In this document: piece by piece, positions 1 to 8,123 of the stretch
Layout of the letters: each line of letters starts with the position of its first letter
Position numbering within the stretch: position 1 is the first letter of the stretch
Origin: Bacilli bacterium
Lineage (GTDB): Bacteria > Bacillota_I > Bacilli_A > RF39 > UBA660
Assembly: GCA_022791775.1 (NCBI GenBank)
Contig: JAAVZT010000016.1
Location: 1-54,902 of the forward strand
Direction of reading: 5' to 3'
Length of the DNA stretch: 54,902 nt
The notes under the pieces: generated by a model
Databases searched by the model: none
The model's input: the letters and a program-made list of their open reading frames with translations, nothing else
What the model was told of the DNA's origin: nothing
Program-made: the position numbers and the translations under genes

Positions 1-276
1 AATTTATATTGTATAATATTTTTAACATGTATATATACTGAATATAATCAAAAATTTTTGATTGATTATTTTATAAAATATAAAGATGCTCACGTACTAG
101 CTGATTTCTTAGATGCCTGTAATGATTTTTGGAAAGAATTAGATCAACAATATATTGTAGATAGTATATTGAAATTAAACGATAAAAAATATGTTAAGGA
201 TTTATTAGATACAAAATGGCTATACTTTTTAACTAACGACGGCGAAAGAAAAAAATTAGAAGATTTTATTAAATAA
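1..276 (+). CDS. C-terminal part of an unknown protein, cut by window edge
   Basis: The frame ending in TAA at 274-276 is open back to base 1, so this is the 3' end of a longer gene and not a 72-residue protein starting at the TTG at 58. No Shine-Dalgarno sequence precedes that TTG. The visible part is acidic and aromatic-rich, looks alpha-helical and has no membrane segment or motif I recognise. The real start and the family are outside the window. It could also be a short gene whose start lies just upstream. Confidence 0.45.
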   Translation, partial: NLYCIIFLTCIYTEYNQKFLIDYFIKYKDAHVLADFLDACNDFWKELDQQYIVDSILKLNDKKYVKDLLDTKWLYFLTNDGERKKLEDFIK

Positions 277-340
277 GTTAGATATCAAATGATATTGTAT
301 TTAAGTATAAAATATCAAAAAATATAAAGGAGTGATATTT

Positions 341-760
341 ATGTTGTATATAGACAATAAGAAAATTGAGGTTAGTGAACAAAAAATATTTGTTGGAACA
401 TATACAAAAAACGGAAATAAGGGATATAATATTAATATACAATTATCATTTATCAATATTGATAATAAAGAAAAAGGTTATATAAATTTAGATGCAGGAT
501 TTGAAAAAGATAATAATATAAACTGTTTTTTGAATAAAAATTATAATGAGGTTCCTTTTGAAAATGATATATTTTTTGAAGTATTTGATACAGAAAAATT
601 TTTAGATACGGAGATTGAAAGCAATATAATGCTTAAAATAAAAGGAATAAAAGATAATAAAGTAGAAACATTTTTTGAGTTGAACGATGAATTGATTAAA
701 ATAAAATATAATGGATTTTTAGACTTTTGTTTTAGACACACAAAAGAAACATTTAAGTGA
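341..760 (+). CDS. hypothetical protein, 139 aa
   Basis: Start chosen at ATG 341 because AAAGGAG (326-332) lies 8 bases upstream; the earlier GTG at 332 falls inside that ribosome site. The protein is acidic and rich in Asn, Ile and Lys, with alternating hydrophobic residues suggesting a beta-sandwich. It has no signal peptide or membrane segment. I do not recognise the family. It sits 64 bases after the preceding gene and may be cotranscribed with it. Base composition is even more AT-rich than the core genes further downstream, which suggests accessory DNA. Confidence 0.6.
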   Translation: MLYIDNKKIEVSEQKIFVGTYTKNGNKGYNINIQLSFINIDNKEKGYINLDAGFEKDNNINCFLNKNYNEVPFENDIFFEVFDTEKFLDTEIESNIMLKIKGIKDNKVETFFELNDELIKIKYNGFLDFCFRHTKETFK

Positions 761-1030
761 TATAAGAAAGAAAGTTGAAATGATTTTAATTTTTAATGCA
801 ATACTATAAGATTAATGCTATAATTAGTTAAGGAATTAACCTTAATTCAAATTTCCAAACGTGGTTTACTCACGCACCAGATTGATACCAAACTCGTACT
901 TTTATGTTTCGAGTTTTAATATACATAAATTTATGATAGAATATTTATAGAAATTAAATTTGATTTGTCAATTTAATAAACACACTTGTATATTATCAAA
1001 AACAATAAACGTGTATAATCGAGGTGTTGT

Positions 1031-1600
1031 ATGAATAAAATTATAGAAGATATATATAATGAAGTAAAAAAAAGATGCATGCTACCTAGTAATGCATATG
1101 GCACTGGTGCATGGGATCATCATATAGAAGTTGTTTATAAAATAGCGCACAGTATTTGTAATGAATATGGTGCAAATTATGACATTGTTTGTCTAGCGGC
1201 TTTACTTCATGATATTGCCTCTGTAACCAATAAAGATTGGACAGAAAATCATCATTTAATAAGTGCACAAATTGCGGAAGAACTTTTAAGTAAATATAAT
1301 ATGTCAAAGGAAGACGTTAACTTAATAAAAAAATGCATTTTAAATCATAGAGGAAGTAAATTAAAAGAAAAAACTTCTCCTGAAGAGATTTGCATTGCTG
1401 ATGCTGATGCAATGGCACACTTTTATAGTGTGCCATCTTTACTAAGAATGGTTTATGTAGAAAAGAACATGTCTATTGATGAGGGCGCAGATTTTGTATT
1501 ACAAAAATTAGAAAGAAGCTATAATAAATTATCAGAAAATGGTAAAAAAATCATTACCCCACAATATGAAGCTTCTAAAATATTATTAATTAAAAAATAG
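1031..1600 (+). CDS. HD-domain metal-dependent phosphohydrolase
   Basis: A 189-residue HD-superfamily protein, probably a small cytoplasmic phosphohydrolase acting on a nucleotide or other phosphorylated metabolite. The metal-site residues are visible in order: His30/His31 in WDHHIEVV, the His60-Asp61 pair in LLHDIA, His106 in NHRGSK and Asp124/Asp126 in ADADAMAHF. The length suits the stand-alone YedJ/uncharacterised HD family. The start ATG has GAGGTG 7 bases upstream, and a TATAAT at 1014-1019 leaves only a very short leader. The substrate cannot be told from sequence. Confidence 0.85.
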   Translation: MNKIIEDIYNEVKKRCMLPSNAYGTGAWDHHIEVVYKIAHSICNEYGANYDIVCLAALLHDIASVTNKDWTENHHLISAQIAEELLSKYNMSKEDVNLIKKCILNHRGSKLKEKTSPEEICIADADAMAHFYSVPSLLRMVYVEKNMSIDEGADFVLQKLERSYNKLSENGKKIITPQYEASKILLIKK

Positions 1601-1914
1601 TTGTTGTACGTCCTCCCAAAGGGCACCATGGAAAAATTAGTCGAACTAAATCGACTTTCAAAATATAAAGGTTAATTTTGGTTAAGCTTTTTTTTGTTTT
1701 GGAAAGAGTTTTGTTCGATAGAATAGTGAATAAATGTTAAAATTGACCTAAGTAAAGGACTTTTTTTTACTGTATAAGAAACTATTTTTTTGCCTATTTA
1801 AGTTTATTAAAAAATGATTCTTTAAAATAATCAATGTATAAAACAATCAAAAATAAATTACGAGATTGCACATTTGATAAAATCATTATAAAATAAAAAT
1901 AAGAAGGTGATTTC
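1601..1914. other. intergenic stretch with a palindrome and terminator
   Basis: No open frame of note. It holds a perfect inverted repeat, AGTCGA/TCGACT with loop ACTAAA (about 1638-1655), preceded by CCTCCCAAAGGGCACCA, which is GC-rich compared with its surroundings. A terminator-like hairpin follows at 1667-1695. The last 50 bases carry the ribosome site of the next gene. I do not recognise the CCTCCCAAAGGG segment; it could be the scar of a mobile element or an RNA fragment. Confidence 0.35.
1667..1695 (+). terminator. intrinsic terminator after HD-domain gene
   Basis: AAAG-G-TTAA and TTAA-G-CTTT form a stem with one mismatch around the loop TTTTGG, followed by a run of eight T. It lies 66 bases after the HD-domain stop codon. 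Confidence 0.5.
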
Positions 1915-3078
1915 GTGGCTTTAAAAGCAGTAAAATATAAAAAAAGTAAAATTAAACAAACTAGACGACGGATGGCATTATTCTTTTTTATTCTATTTAT
2001 AGTTTTAATTTTATACTTTGTTTTACATGCTAGAAATTATGAAAAAACATATCAATTAAATGAATTTCAGATAAAAGAGCAATATGATAAAAACCAAAAA
2101 GTTTATACATTTGAAGTGACAAAAGAACAGAAAACATTTCATTTTATTGTCGAGCATTCCTATTTACAAAAGAAAAAACTATTGACTAAAATTGATTGGT
2201 TAGAAGAAGATAATATTACATGTATTATTCCACATAGTGATAAACTAAAAACTTATCCACAATGTATTCAAAACGAAGAAGCTGTTGATTATCATTTATT
2301 AGAATCAGAATTAAAAAATAGATTAGCAGAATCTTATTTTATAAAATTTTATTCAAATAAAGAAACCTATGAGAAAATAGATATTCGTAATTTAGACCAT
2401 AATACTTATTATATTTGGAATTATAAAGGTTTTTATCGAATTAATCAAAAAACAAGGCAAAATATTTCCCTGTTTGAAAAAGACATCTATGACATCACTA
2501 ATATAGCCCAAGTTAAAGACTATTTACTTATTCCTGATTATAATGCTTCCTATTATTTTAATAAATTTTATGTATTACAAATGAGTAATGGAAAACAAAG
2601 TACATGGGACTTTAAAGAAAGTTTATATTTCGATGGTTACTTTATGGGGAGCGATGATAATTCATTATTTTATATGGACCGTAAGAATAAAATTCAATGG
2701 GAGTTATTGCCGAAACGAAAAAAAATGCGTAAAGTTGGAACTGAAAATAAAAATGGTAAAGTTTTAGAAAATGGGGAATGGGAAAAGATAAGTACAACTA
2801 AATTAGCAAATGAAACAGTTCGTTTTTCAAAACAAACAATTTATCAATATGAAATAGATAATGGTTTATATGTAAAATATTTAGATTGTCCAAGTAGAAA
2901 AAAAATCAGTAATCGAAACGTAAAAGAAATCGTTACCACCATTCAAAATAAAGTATACTATTTGGCAGGAGAGTCTTTATATTATTACACAGAAGAAACC
3001 GGTGAAGTAGAAGTAATGAGTTATTTTGAATGGAACTTTAATTATAAAAATATGATTTTTATATTAGAGGAAAAATAA
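1915..3078 (+). CDS. membrane-anchored extracytoplasmic protein of unknown function, 387 aa
   Basis: Start is GTG 1915, with AAGAAGGTGA (1901-1910) as ribosome site. Residues 1-20 are strongly basic, residues 21-39 form one hydrophobic helix (FFFILFIVLILYFVLHA), and the rest is hydrophilic. This fits a type II membrane protein with a large outside domain. The outer part is rich in Tyr, Lys and short beta-strands, with repeated Y-x-hydrophobic patterns that would suit a beta-propeller, but no repeat is clear enough to name. It resembles the 16727-17932 product in size and architecture (short basic N-terminus, one helix ending HAR), though I see no convincing alignment. Confidence 0.65.
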   Translation: MALKAVKYKKSKIKQTRRRMALFFFILFIVLILYFVLHARNYEKTYQLNEFQIKEQYDKNQKVYTFEVTKEQKTFHFIVEHSYLQKKKLLTKIDWLEEDNITCIIPHSDKLKTYPQCIQNEEAVDYHLLESELKNRLAESYFIKFYSNKETYEKIDIRNLDHNTYYIWNYKGFYRINQKTRQNISLFEKDIYDITNIAQVKDYLLIPDYNASYYFNKFYVLQMSNGKQSTWDFKESLYFDGYFMGSDDNSLFYMDRKNKIQWELLPKRKKMRKVGTENKNGKVLENGEWEKISTTKLANETVRFSKQTIYQYEIDNGLYVKYLDCPSRKKISNRNVKEIVTTIQNKVYYLAGESLYYYTEETGEVEVMSYFEWNFNYKNMIFILEEK

Positions 3079-3094
3079 AAAAAGACAAAATTAA

Positions 3095-3995
3095 TGAAGT
3101 TGTCAACAAAAATTAAACACTAAAAAATTGTTATTTATAACCTAGTTGTGTTCTATAATCAACTGGGTTTTTATGTTGTAATGCAAAACTTGGGCGATAA
3201 TTGTTATTATCTCAAACTATATCATCAATAAATTCTTGAACTGTGTTATAATTATTTATGTTTAAATCAATATACATTTCTTTCTTAATCCAGCCATTTT
3301 TTGATTCAATTACTGGCTTATTTGTTAATGTTCCAGCCCTAGACATCGCTCTAGTCACTTTATAAGAATTAAATATATTGTTAATTGACACTTAGGAATA
3401 AACGGATCCTTGATCTGTATGAACAATACTCTCAAGGTTTTCATATCTCTTTTTATTTTGTTATTTAATATATCTTTATTTTTTTACCATTTATAAGATC
3501 CTGATCTAGATACTTTTAATATTTCACACAGAGATTTAATATTATATTCTTTACTTATTTCATATTTGGTTTGTGTTACATCGTGAATTTTACATACGTA
3601 CCACCTTCTTTCATTAGGAATCTTTTTTAACATTTCATTCTCGATTCTTAGTTTCATATTTTCATATTCTAGCTGTTCTTCTTTAGTTAAGTTTTTTTCG
3701 AAGAATATTTGGATAATGGATTACCTTGTTTCTTTTTATTTATTAATCCTTCTATTCCTTTTTCTCGATATTTTTTACCCAATTAAAAAATAATCCTAAA
3801 TTGATTCCGATTTCTCTTGAATATGTTCTTGAACGCTTTTCCATTGTTAATAATGGTTCAATTAATTTGTATTTTTCTTCTAGCGTTCATTGTTTAAATT
3901 TTTGTCCTTTACTAGTCATATTCACATCTCCTTGTCTTAATTATAACAAAAAAAGCATACACTTTTTTTATGTACACTTTTATCTTACGACTTCA
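3095..3995 (-). mobile_element. decayed IS3-family insertion sequence
   Basis: The segment encodes a broken IS3-type orfA/orfB pair on the - strand. Its ends show an imperfect inverted repeat: TGAAGTTGTCAACA at 3095 against TGAAGTCGTAAGATA read from 3995 on the other strand, with a further shared ACA.TAAAA some 25 bases in. At about 0.9 kb it is shorter than a usual 1.2-1.5 kb member. The flanks AAAGACAA just outside also mirror each other, although on the right side these bases encode the last residues of the neighbouring gene. Confidence 0.65.
3131..3919 (-). pseudogene. IS3-family transposase orfA/orfB remnant
   Basis: On the - strand, an ATG at 3919 with AAGGAG upstream opens an orfA-like HTH protein (MTSKGQKFKQ, stop, TLEEKYKLIEPLL, then a region like SREIGINLGLFFNWVKKYREKG). 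A frameshifted orfB follows. The DDE-domain pieces HTDQGSVYS, KPVIESKNGWIKKEMY and YRPSFALQHKNPVDY are recognisable. Several stops (after VYS, and TGA in place of a Trp before DNNNYRPS), frameshifts and a large internal deletion just before HTDQG make it inactive. Family placement rests on these motifs and on established knowledge of IS3 orfB proteins. Confidence 0.75.
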
Positions 3996-3997
3996 AA

Positions 3998-4705
3998 TTA
4001 ATTGTCTTTTTTTCTGCGTATCAAAATAAATGGAGTCAATTCTTGTAATTGACCAGCTGGATTATCTCGGATCATTTTTTTTAAAATGGAATCAGAAAAA
4101 ACAATATCATCACTTTTTCCTAATATTTCTTGTCCGAAATCATTTGCATCCACAATCATACAACTAATTCCAAATTTTTCGCGTATTTCATTACACACAC
4201 GAGTTGAGTCAAGGGGAATTTCAATTCCAATATTTCGGTAAGCTTCCCATGCACCATCATAAAATCCATCTAATCCACTGACTTCACGACCTACAATACG
4301 ATAAAATAATCCTTTTTTTCCAAACAACTTGCCGATCCCACCTACAACACTTGCCAAAAGAACTTTAAACAAGCCAACCTTATTAATTGCATATTGCATA
4401 TTTATTGGCATTCCAACTCCAAATCCACCCCGATTTTTCTGGCATGCGAATTGTGATAAAAATTTTGCCCAAAATCCAATTGGTAAATCTTCTCGTTTAA
4501 TAATGCGATGTTGACAAATGCTAATTATTTTTTCACAAATTGCTAAAATATCCCCCTTTTGATAATATTGTTTTACATACGTTTCTATTAAATGAAAATA
4601 ATGATCTTCTAAAGTAACAAATTTAGTGCGAAGAGCATATCGCAAATAAACCTCATTTTCCACAGCTATTTCAAGTTTCTTTCCTGGATTAATTATTACT
4701 TCCAT
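3998..4705 (-). CDS. CofE-like (F420-0:gamma-glutamyl ligase-fold) protein
   Basis: A start at 4705 gives 235 residues and is preceded by GGGAGG 5 bases away. A longer frame to 4912 exists, but it would overlap the divergent LysM gene and has no ribosome site. The motif DANDFGQEILG matches the DxNDLGxxxLG signature of the F420-0:L-glutamate ligase family, and FGVGMPINMQYA and GREVSGLDGFYDGAWEAYRN fit Bacillota members of that fold. Nothing else in the window belongs to F420 synthesis, so it probably acts on another substrate. It is transcribed divergently from the LysM gene, with about 140 bases between them. Confidence 0.7.
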   Translation of the reverse strand: MEVIINPGKKLEIAVENEVYLRYALRTKFVTLEDHYFHLIETYVKQYYQKGDILAICEKIISICQHRIIKREDLPIGFWAKFLSQFACQKNRGGFGVGMPINMQYAINKVGLFKVLLASVVGGIGKLFGKKGLFYRIVGREVSGLDGFYDGAWEAYRNIGIEIPLDSTRVCNEIREKFGISCMIVDANDFGQEILGKSDDIVFSDSILKKMIRDNPAGQLQELTPFILIRRKKDN

Positions 4706-4796
4706 ACTACCTCCCAGTAAATTAAGCGTATCAAAATAAAGAATAAACATCTTTAATAAAAGCTTAAATAATTCATAATTTTTTCTGATTTTTTTC

Positions 4797-4824
4797 TTGA
4801 ACCATTTTAAATCATTATCATAAT
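4797..4824 (+). promoter_or_regulatory. probable promoter of the LysM gene
   Basis: TTGAAC (4797-4802), 16-base spacer, CATAAT (4819-4824), 20 bases before the start codon. An alternative -10, TAATCT at 4821, gives an 18-base spacer. Confidence 0.4.
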
Positions 4825-4844
4825 CTATTATTAGGAGTGATGTT

Positions 4845-5297
4845 ATGTTTGACCAATATCGTGTAAAGCCAGGGGAAACTTTAGAAAGTGTTGCCAAAAA
4901 ATTTGCTACCAATGAATCTACGATAAAAGATTTAAATAATATTTATTATTCAGATTCAATACGGGCTGGAATGGACTTAATTGTGCCGAAAAATAGTCAA
5001 AATTATTTTACTTATTATACAATCGAATCGGGAGACTCTCTTTTTCAAATAGCAAGACGTTATAATATTAATCCTGAATTATTAGCAAGTTTAAATGGAT
5101 TAGATATGGATGATTTTATTTATCCAGGACAAGAAATATTAATTCCCAAAAGTGAATATAGTTATTATATTACAAAAGAAGGGGACACTTTAGAAACTGT
5201 TGGATCAATGTTTAAAATAAGCAAAGAAAAATTATTAAATAATAATCCAACAATTTATTTACAAGAGGGACAAATCTTAGTAAATAAAGTTCGATAA
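4845..5297 (+). CDS. triple LysM-domain protein, 150 aa
   Basis: Three LysM modules fill the protein: residues about 5-47 (YRVKPGETLESVAKKF), 55-101 (YTIESGDSLFQIARRYN) and 106-148 (YYITKEGDTLETVGSMF). Each carries the G-[ED]-[ST]-L start and ends in a LIVP/LIPK-like strand. LysM domains bind N-acetylglucosamine-containing polymers such as peptidoglycan. There is no signal peptide and no catalytic domain, so it is either exported by another route or is a spore- or cell-associated binding protein like the SafA/YaaH class. TAGGAGTG lies 6 bases before the ATG. An efficient terminator follows directly. Confidence 0.85.
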   Translation: MFDQYRVKPGETLESVAKKFATNESTIKDLNNIYYSDSIRAGMDLIVPKNSQNYFTYYTIESGDSLFQIARRYNINPELLASLNGLDMDDFIYPGQEILIPKSEYSYYITKEGDTLETVGSMFKISKEKLLNNNPTIYLQEGQILVNKVR

Positions 5298-5328
5298 AAA
5301 TATGACCTTGTCTCATATTTTTTTTTGT
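5298..5328 (+). terminator. intrinsic terminator of LysM gene
   Basis: AAATATGA (5298-5305) pairs with TCATATTT (5313-5320), followed by more T. It starts right after the TAA at 5295-5297. The loop overlaps the -35 element of the next promoter. Confidence 0.75.
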
Positions 5329-5336
5329 TCTATAAT
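5308..5336 (+). promoter_or_regulatory. promoter of the 539-aa membrane protein gene
   Basis: TTGTCT (5308-5313), exactly 17 bases, TATAAT (5331-5336). The -35 box lies in the loop and right arm of the preceding terminator hairpin. The start codon is 20 bases downstream of the -10. Confidence 0.6.
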
Positions 5337-5356
5337 GATAATAGGGAGAGATATTA

Positions 5357-6976
5357 ATGATACTAAAAAAGCCGTATGCATTTTTAATCAAATATTTTCG
5401 CATCATTCATTTAGCTTTAGCTTTACCGATCATTTATTTTATTATCAAAACCAGTCAAATCGTCGGCTTTTTTTCCGATTATGTCCGCTCGAATTATAGT
5501 TCTTCAATTACTAATATAGCAAGTACTTATGTAAATTATTTTATGTATTTGAGCCTTTTAATTATTTTGGGTGCTGGTATTGCCATCTACTTTTTAATGC
5601 GCAAAAAAGAAAAATCAACAAAATTTTACTTTGCTTTAATCGTATTTTACTTAGTTCTTTTTGTGGTATTGGGTTTTACACATAGTATTTTATCTGGAAT
5701 GGAAAGAGATGTAATGGAAGCAACTACTGCACGAGCGTATCGAGATATCTCATATATATTTTATTTACCACAATATTTTTTCGTTGCTTTCACGTTATTT
5801 CGAGGAATCGGATTTGATATTAAAAAATTTAATTTTGAACTAGATATACAAGAATTAGAAATTACAGATATTGATTCAGAAGAATTTGAATTAAATTTGG
5901 GAATTGATGATTATAAAATTAAGAGAAATATTCGAAGATTTATTCGTGAATTTAAATACTATGTAAAAGAAAATCGTTTCATTTTTACTGTACTTTGCTC
6001 TATCGTCATAATTATTTTAGGTACATTAATTTATTTAAATCGAGGAGTATATAATCGAACTTATAAACAAAGCCAAACAGTTATTCACAATAACTTAAAC
6101 ATCCAAGTACAAAAAAGCATGATTACGAATCGAGATTATAGCGGAAATTTATTCAAAGATAATAAACATTATGTTGTGATTCAATTGTTTATTGAAAATA
6201 GAGGAAAAGATTCAAAAACATTAGATTATAATAATTTCTTTTTGGAATTAAAAACTCACCGTGTTTATCCTATTTTAGATCGCGCTTCCTATTTTTTAGA
6301 TTTTGGTTTACCACTGAAACAAGATACAGAATTAAAACCAAACAGTAAAAATACTTACGTAATGACTTATGAAATTAGTCCAAATGAACTTGAAAATAAA
6401 TATATTTTAAAAATATTAGAACAAGTGATTTATAACATAGGAGAGATTAATCCAACCTACAAGAAAATAGAATTAAAGCCCTTAAATACTCTTCTAATAG
6501 AGGATATGGGAATTACAAAACCAGGAAAAATCACAACTTTTGAACAGTCTTTTTTACAATATAGTTCTTTACAAATTAAAAATTATGAATTTAAAAATAG
6601 CTTAACATATCAATATCAACATTGTTATACTGCTACAAATTGTAGAATGTTAACAGATAAAGTCAGTGCTACCGAAAATGATAAAATATTAATGATACTA
6701 GATTCCAACTTAATTCTAGATAAAGAAACATTTTATTATAAATCAGTTCGAACAGAGCGTCTCTTTCCAAATCATTTTATTTCCCTAAAATATAAAAATG
6801 GTACAGAATCAAAAATAGTAAAAGTGGAAAATGTGACTCCAACCCATTATACGACTGGAATGGTCTTAAAAGTTCCTAAAATATTACAAAATGTAAATGA
6901 AATAGAAATGTTAGTAACCTTAAGAAATAAGCAGTATAGAATAGATTTAGCCAAACGAGAAAATCTCCCAAAATAG
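5357..6976 (+). CDS. polytopic membrane protein with a large extracytoplasmic C-terminal domain, 539 aa
   Basis: Hydrophobic helices lie at about residues 15-33 (IIHLALALPIIYFIIK), 59-80, 89-109 and 134-152. A charged cytoplasmic stretch follows (about 155-215, acidic then basic), then a fifth helix at about 216-235 (FTVLCSIVIIILGTLIYLN). The remaining 300 residues are outside and beta-rich, with a short CYTATNC segment that could form a disulfide. I do not recognise the family. It resembles lineage-specific Bacilli surface proteins. GGGAGAG precedes the ATG by 6 bases. It is a single-gene unit between a promoter and a strong terminator. Confidence 0.65.
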   Translation: MILKKPYAFLIKYFRIIHLALALPIIYFIIKTSQIVGFFSDYVRSNYSSSITNIASTYVNYFMYLSLLIILGAGIAIYFLMRKKEKSTKFYFALIVFYLVLFVVLGFTHSILSGMERDVMEATTARAYRDISYIFYLPQYFFVAFTLFRGIGFDIKKFNFELDIQELEITDIDSEEFELNLGIDDYKIKRNIRRFIREFKYYVKENRFIFTVLCSIVIIILGTLIYLNRGVYNRTYKQSQTVIHNNLNIQVQKSMITNRDYSGNLFKDNKHYVVIQLFIENRGKDSKTLDYNNFFLELKTHRVYPILDRASYFLDFGLPLKQDTELKPNSKNTYVMTYEISPNELENKYILKILEQVIYNIGEINPTYKKIELKPLNTLLIEDMGITKPGKITTFEQSFLQYSSLQIKNYEFKNSLTYQYQHCYTATNCRMLTDKVSATENDKILMILDSNLILDKETFYYKSVRTERLFPNHFISLKYKNGTESKIVKVENVTPTHYTTGMVLKVPKILQNVNEIEMLVTLRNKQYRIDLAKRENLPK

Positions 6977-6987
6977 GGGAGATTTTT
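6961..6987 (+). terminator. intrinsic terminator of the 539-aa gene
   Basis: AAATCTCCC (6961-6969) pairs with GGGAGATTT (6977-6985), 9 bp, and a short T run follows. The stop codon TAG (6974-6976) lies in the loop. Confidence 0.75.
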
Positions 6988-6990
6988 ACA

Positions 6991-7020
6991 TAAAAAAGTC
7001 ACTCAAATTATAAGTGACTT
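6991..7020 (-). terminator. intrinsic terminator of the tRNA-Cys gene
   Basis: AAGTCACT (6997-7004) pairs with AGTGACTT (7013-7020), with six A on the + strand side (T run on the - strand). It therefore works for transcription coming from the tRNA at 7058. Confidence 0.65.
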
Positions 7021-7057
7021 ATAGGAAAAACTACACAAATTGCAGTTTAAACATCTA

Positions 7058-7131
7058 TGGAGGAGCCTACCAGATTTGAACTGGTGATCAGGGAGTTGCA
7101 GTCCCACGCCTTACCACTTGGCTAAAGCTCC
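7058..7131 (-). tRNA. tRNA-Cys (GCA)
   Basis: Read on the - strand it folds as a cloverleaf. The acceptor stem GGAGCTT pairs with AGGCTCC, the D-arm is GCC/GGC, the anticodon loop is CTGCAAC (anticodon GCA), and the T-arm is ACCAG-TTCAAAT-CTGGT. The discriminator base is U, as expected for Cys, and the CCA end is encoded. It is 74 bases long. A promoter-like pair lies upstream and a hairpin terminator downstream, so it looks like a single-tRNA transcription unit. Confidence 0.95.
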
Positions 7132-7143
7132 GTTTCCAATAAC

Positions 7144-7172
7144 ATTTTAATATAAAATATAAAAAATGTAAA
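7144..7172 (-). promoter_or_regulatory. probable promoter of tRNA-Cys
   Basis: On the - strand: TTTACA (7172-7167), 17 bases, TAAAAT (7149-7144). It places the transcription start a few bases before the mature 5' end at 7131. Confidence 0.5.
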
Positions 7173-7320
7173 GGTACTTTATAAACATTATGAGTCTTAA
7201 CTATATAAAATGACAAAAAAACAAAAAATGTGAAAAATTTGTGAAACTCTGCGAAAAAAGTCTTGAATTGCAAAATCTTTTCTGTTAATATGATTATTGT
7301 AAGGAGGATAGAGAAAGGTT

Positions 7321-7998
7321 ATGGAAAGAAAAAATACAATTTTGTTAACAGTTATTGCAATCGCAACATTATTAGTTGCCGTTGTGGGAGCAACATTTGC
7401 ATATTTTACTGCAACAATTACAGATGAGCGTGGAGCAGATGGAAATAACGGAAACACAAATGTAACTGCAGGTAAAGTAGCAGGTGCAACAGTAGTTGGA
7501 GTAGTAGATGGAGCAGCTGGAAGCTTTACAACAACAGATGTATATCCAGGACACAAAGAAGTAGCTGCTTTGAGTGTTAAAGTTACAGATGAAAATAGTG
7601 GAGCTTCTAAAATTAATATTGTTTATGATGTAACAAATAATACATTTGCCAAAGATAATATTAAAGTATCTGTTTATAAAACAAATACAAAAGTAAATAC
7701 AGCTGAAAATTACTTTAATTGTACAAAAGAAACTGGTTCAGTAACTGGAGCAACAAGCTATTTTGAAACTTGTACTGTAGCAGAAACTACTCTTGGAACA
7801 TTAGTTGGAACTTCTACATTATTAGATACTGGAGCAACTACAAACAAAGTAATTGCAACCGATACAGTAACTGGTAGTGCAAGTGGAAACACTGTTTATT
7901 ACTATGTAGTAGTAGAATATGTTAACCAAGAAAGCGACCAAAACGCTGAATTTAATGCTACATTAGCAGGAAACATCTCAGTAGAATTAGCTGCATAA
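7321..7998 (+). CDS. TasA/CalY-like secreted protein with SipW-class signal peptide
   Basis: A 225-residue protein likely exported and assembled on the cell surface. Residues 1-5 are basic, 7-22 hydrophobic, and the signal ends in GATFAYFTA (23-31). That is the G-x-T-[FW]-A-x-F cleavage region typical of SipW substrates such as TasA and camelysin. The mature part is Thr/Val/Asn-rich and beta-stranded with few charges, as in TasA-like fibre subunits, and has two cysteines (FNC and ETC) that could pair. AAGGAGG (7301-7307) precedes the ATG, and a strong double terminator follows. A SipW-type peptidase lies two genes downstream. Fibre formation is inference. Confidence 0.75.
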   Translation: MERKNTILLTVIAIATLLVAVVGATFAYFTATITDERGADGNNGNTNVTAGKVAGATVVGVVDGAAGSFTTTDVYPGHKEVAALSVKVTDENSGASKINIVYDVTNNTFAKDNIKVSVYKTNTKVNTAENYFNCTKETGSVTGATSYFETCTVAETTLGTLVGTSTLLDTGATTNKVIATDTVTGSASGNTVYYYVVVEYVNQESDQNAEFNATLAGNISVELAA

Positions 7999-8056
7999 TA
8001 AGAACCTTTTGAATTCTTATTAACTTAAAAATCCATTTTATAAGTGGATTTTTTTT
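7997..8056 (+). terminator. double hairpin terminator of the TasA-like gene
   Basis: First hairpin: AATAAGAA (7997-8004) with TTCTTATT (8014-8021), overlapping the stop codon. Second hairpin: AAAAATCCA (8027-8035) with TGGATTTTT (8045-8053), then a T run. A short, strongly insulated single-gene unit is consistent with a highly expressed matrix protein. Confidence 0.8.
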
Positions 8057-8057
8057 G

Positions 8058-8087
8058 TTGCCACTTTTTATAAGATTGTGTTATAAT
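8058..8087 (+). promoter_or_regulatory. promoter of repeat-protein gene
   Basis: TTGCCA (8058-8063), 18 bases, TATAAT (8082-8087). The same TTGCCA-18-TATAAT arrangement recurs at 10525-10554, before another gene of this locus. Confidence 0.6.
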
Positions 8088-8123
8088 CAACGTAAGGATA
8101 GAATATGGAAGAGGGATTTCAAT

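Noticed and set aside
58-276. A complete 72-residue gene starting at TTG 58
   Set aside because: The same frame is open to base 1 and no Shine-Dalgarno sequence precedes the TTG; a truncated longer gene fits better.
890-916. AAACTCG/CGAGTTT hairpin as a terminator of the 341-760 gene
   Set aside because: It lies 130 bases after the stop, has a 13-base loop and no proper T run.
4706-4912. 69-residue N-terminal extension of the CofE-like protein
   Set aside because: It would run into the divergent LysM gene and its promoter; GGGAGG just before the ATG at 4705 marks the real start.
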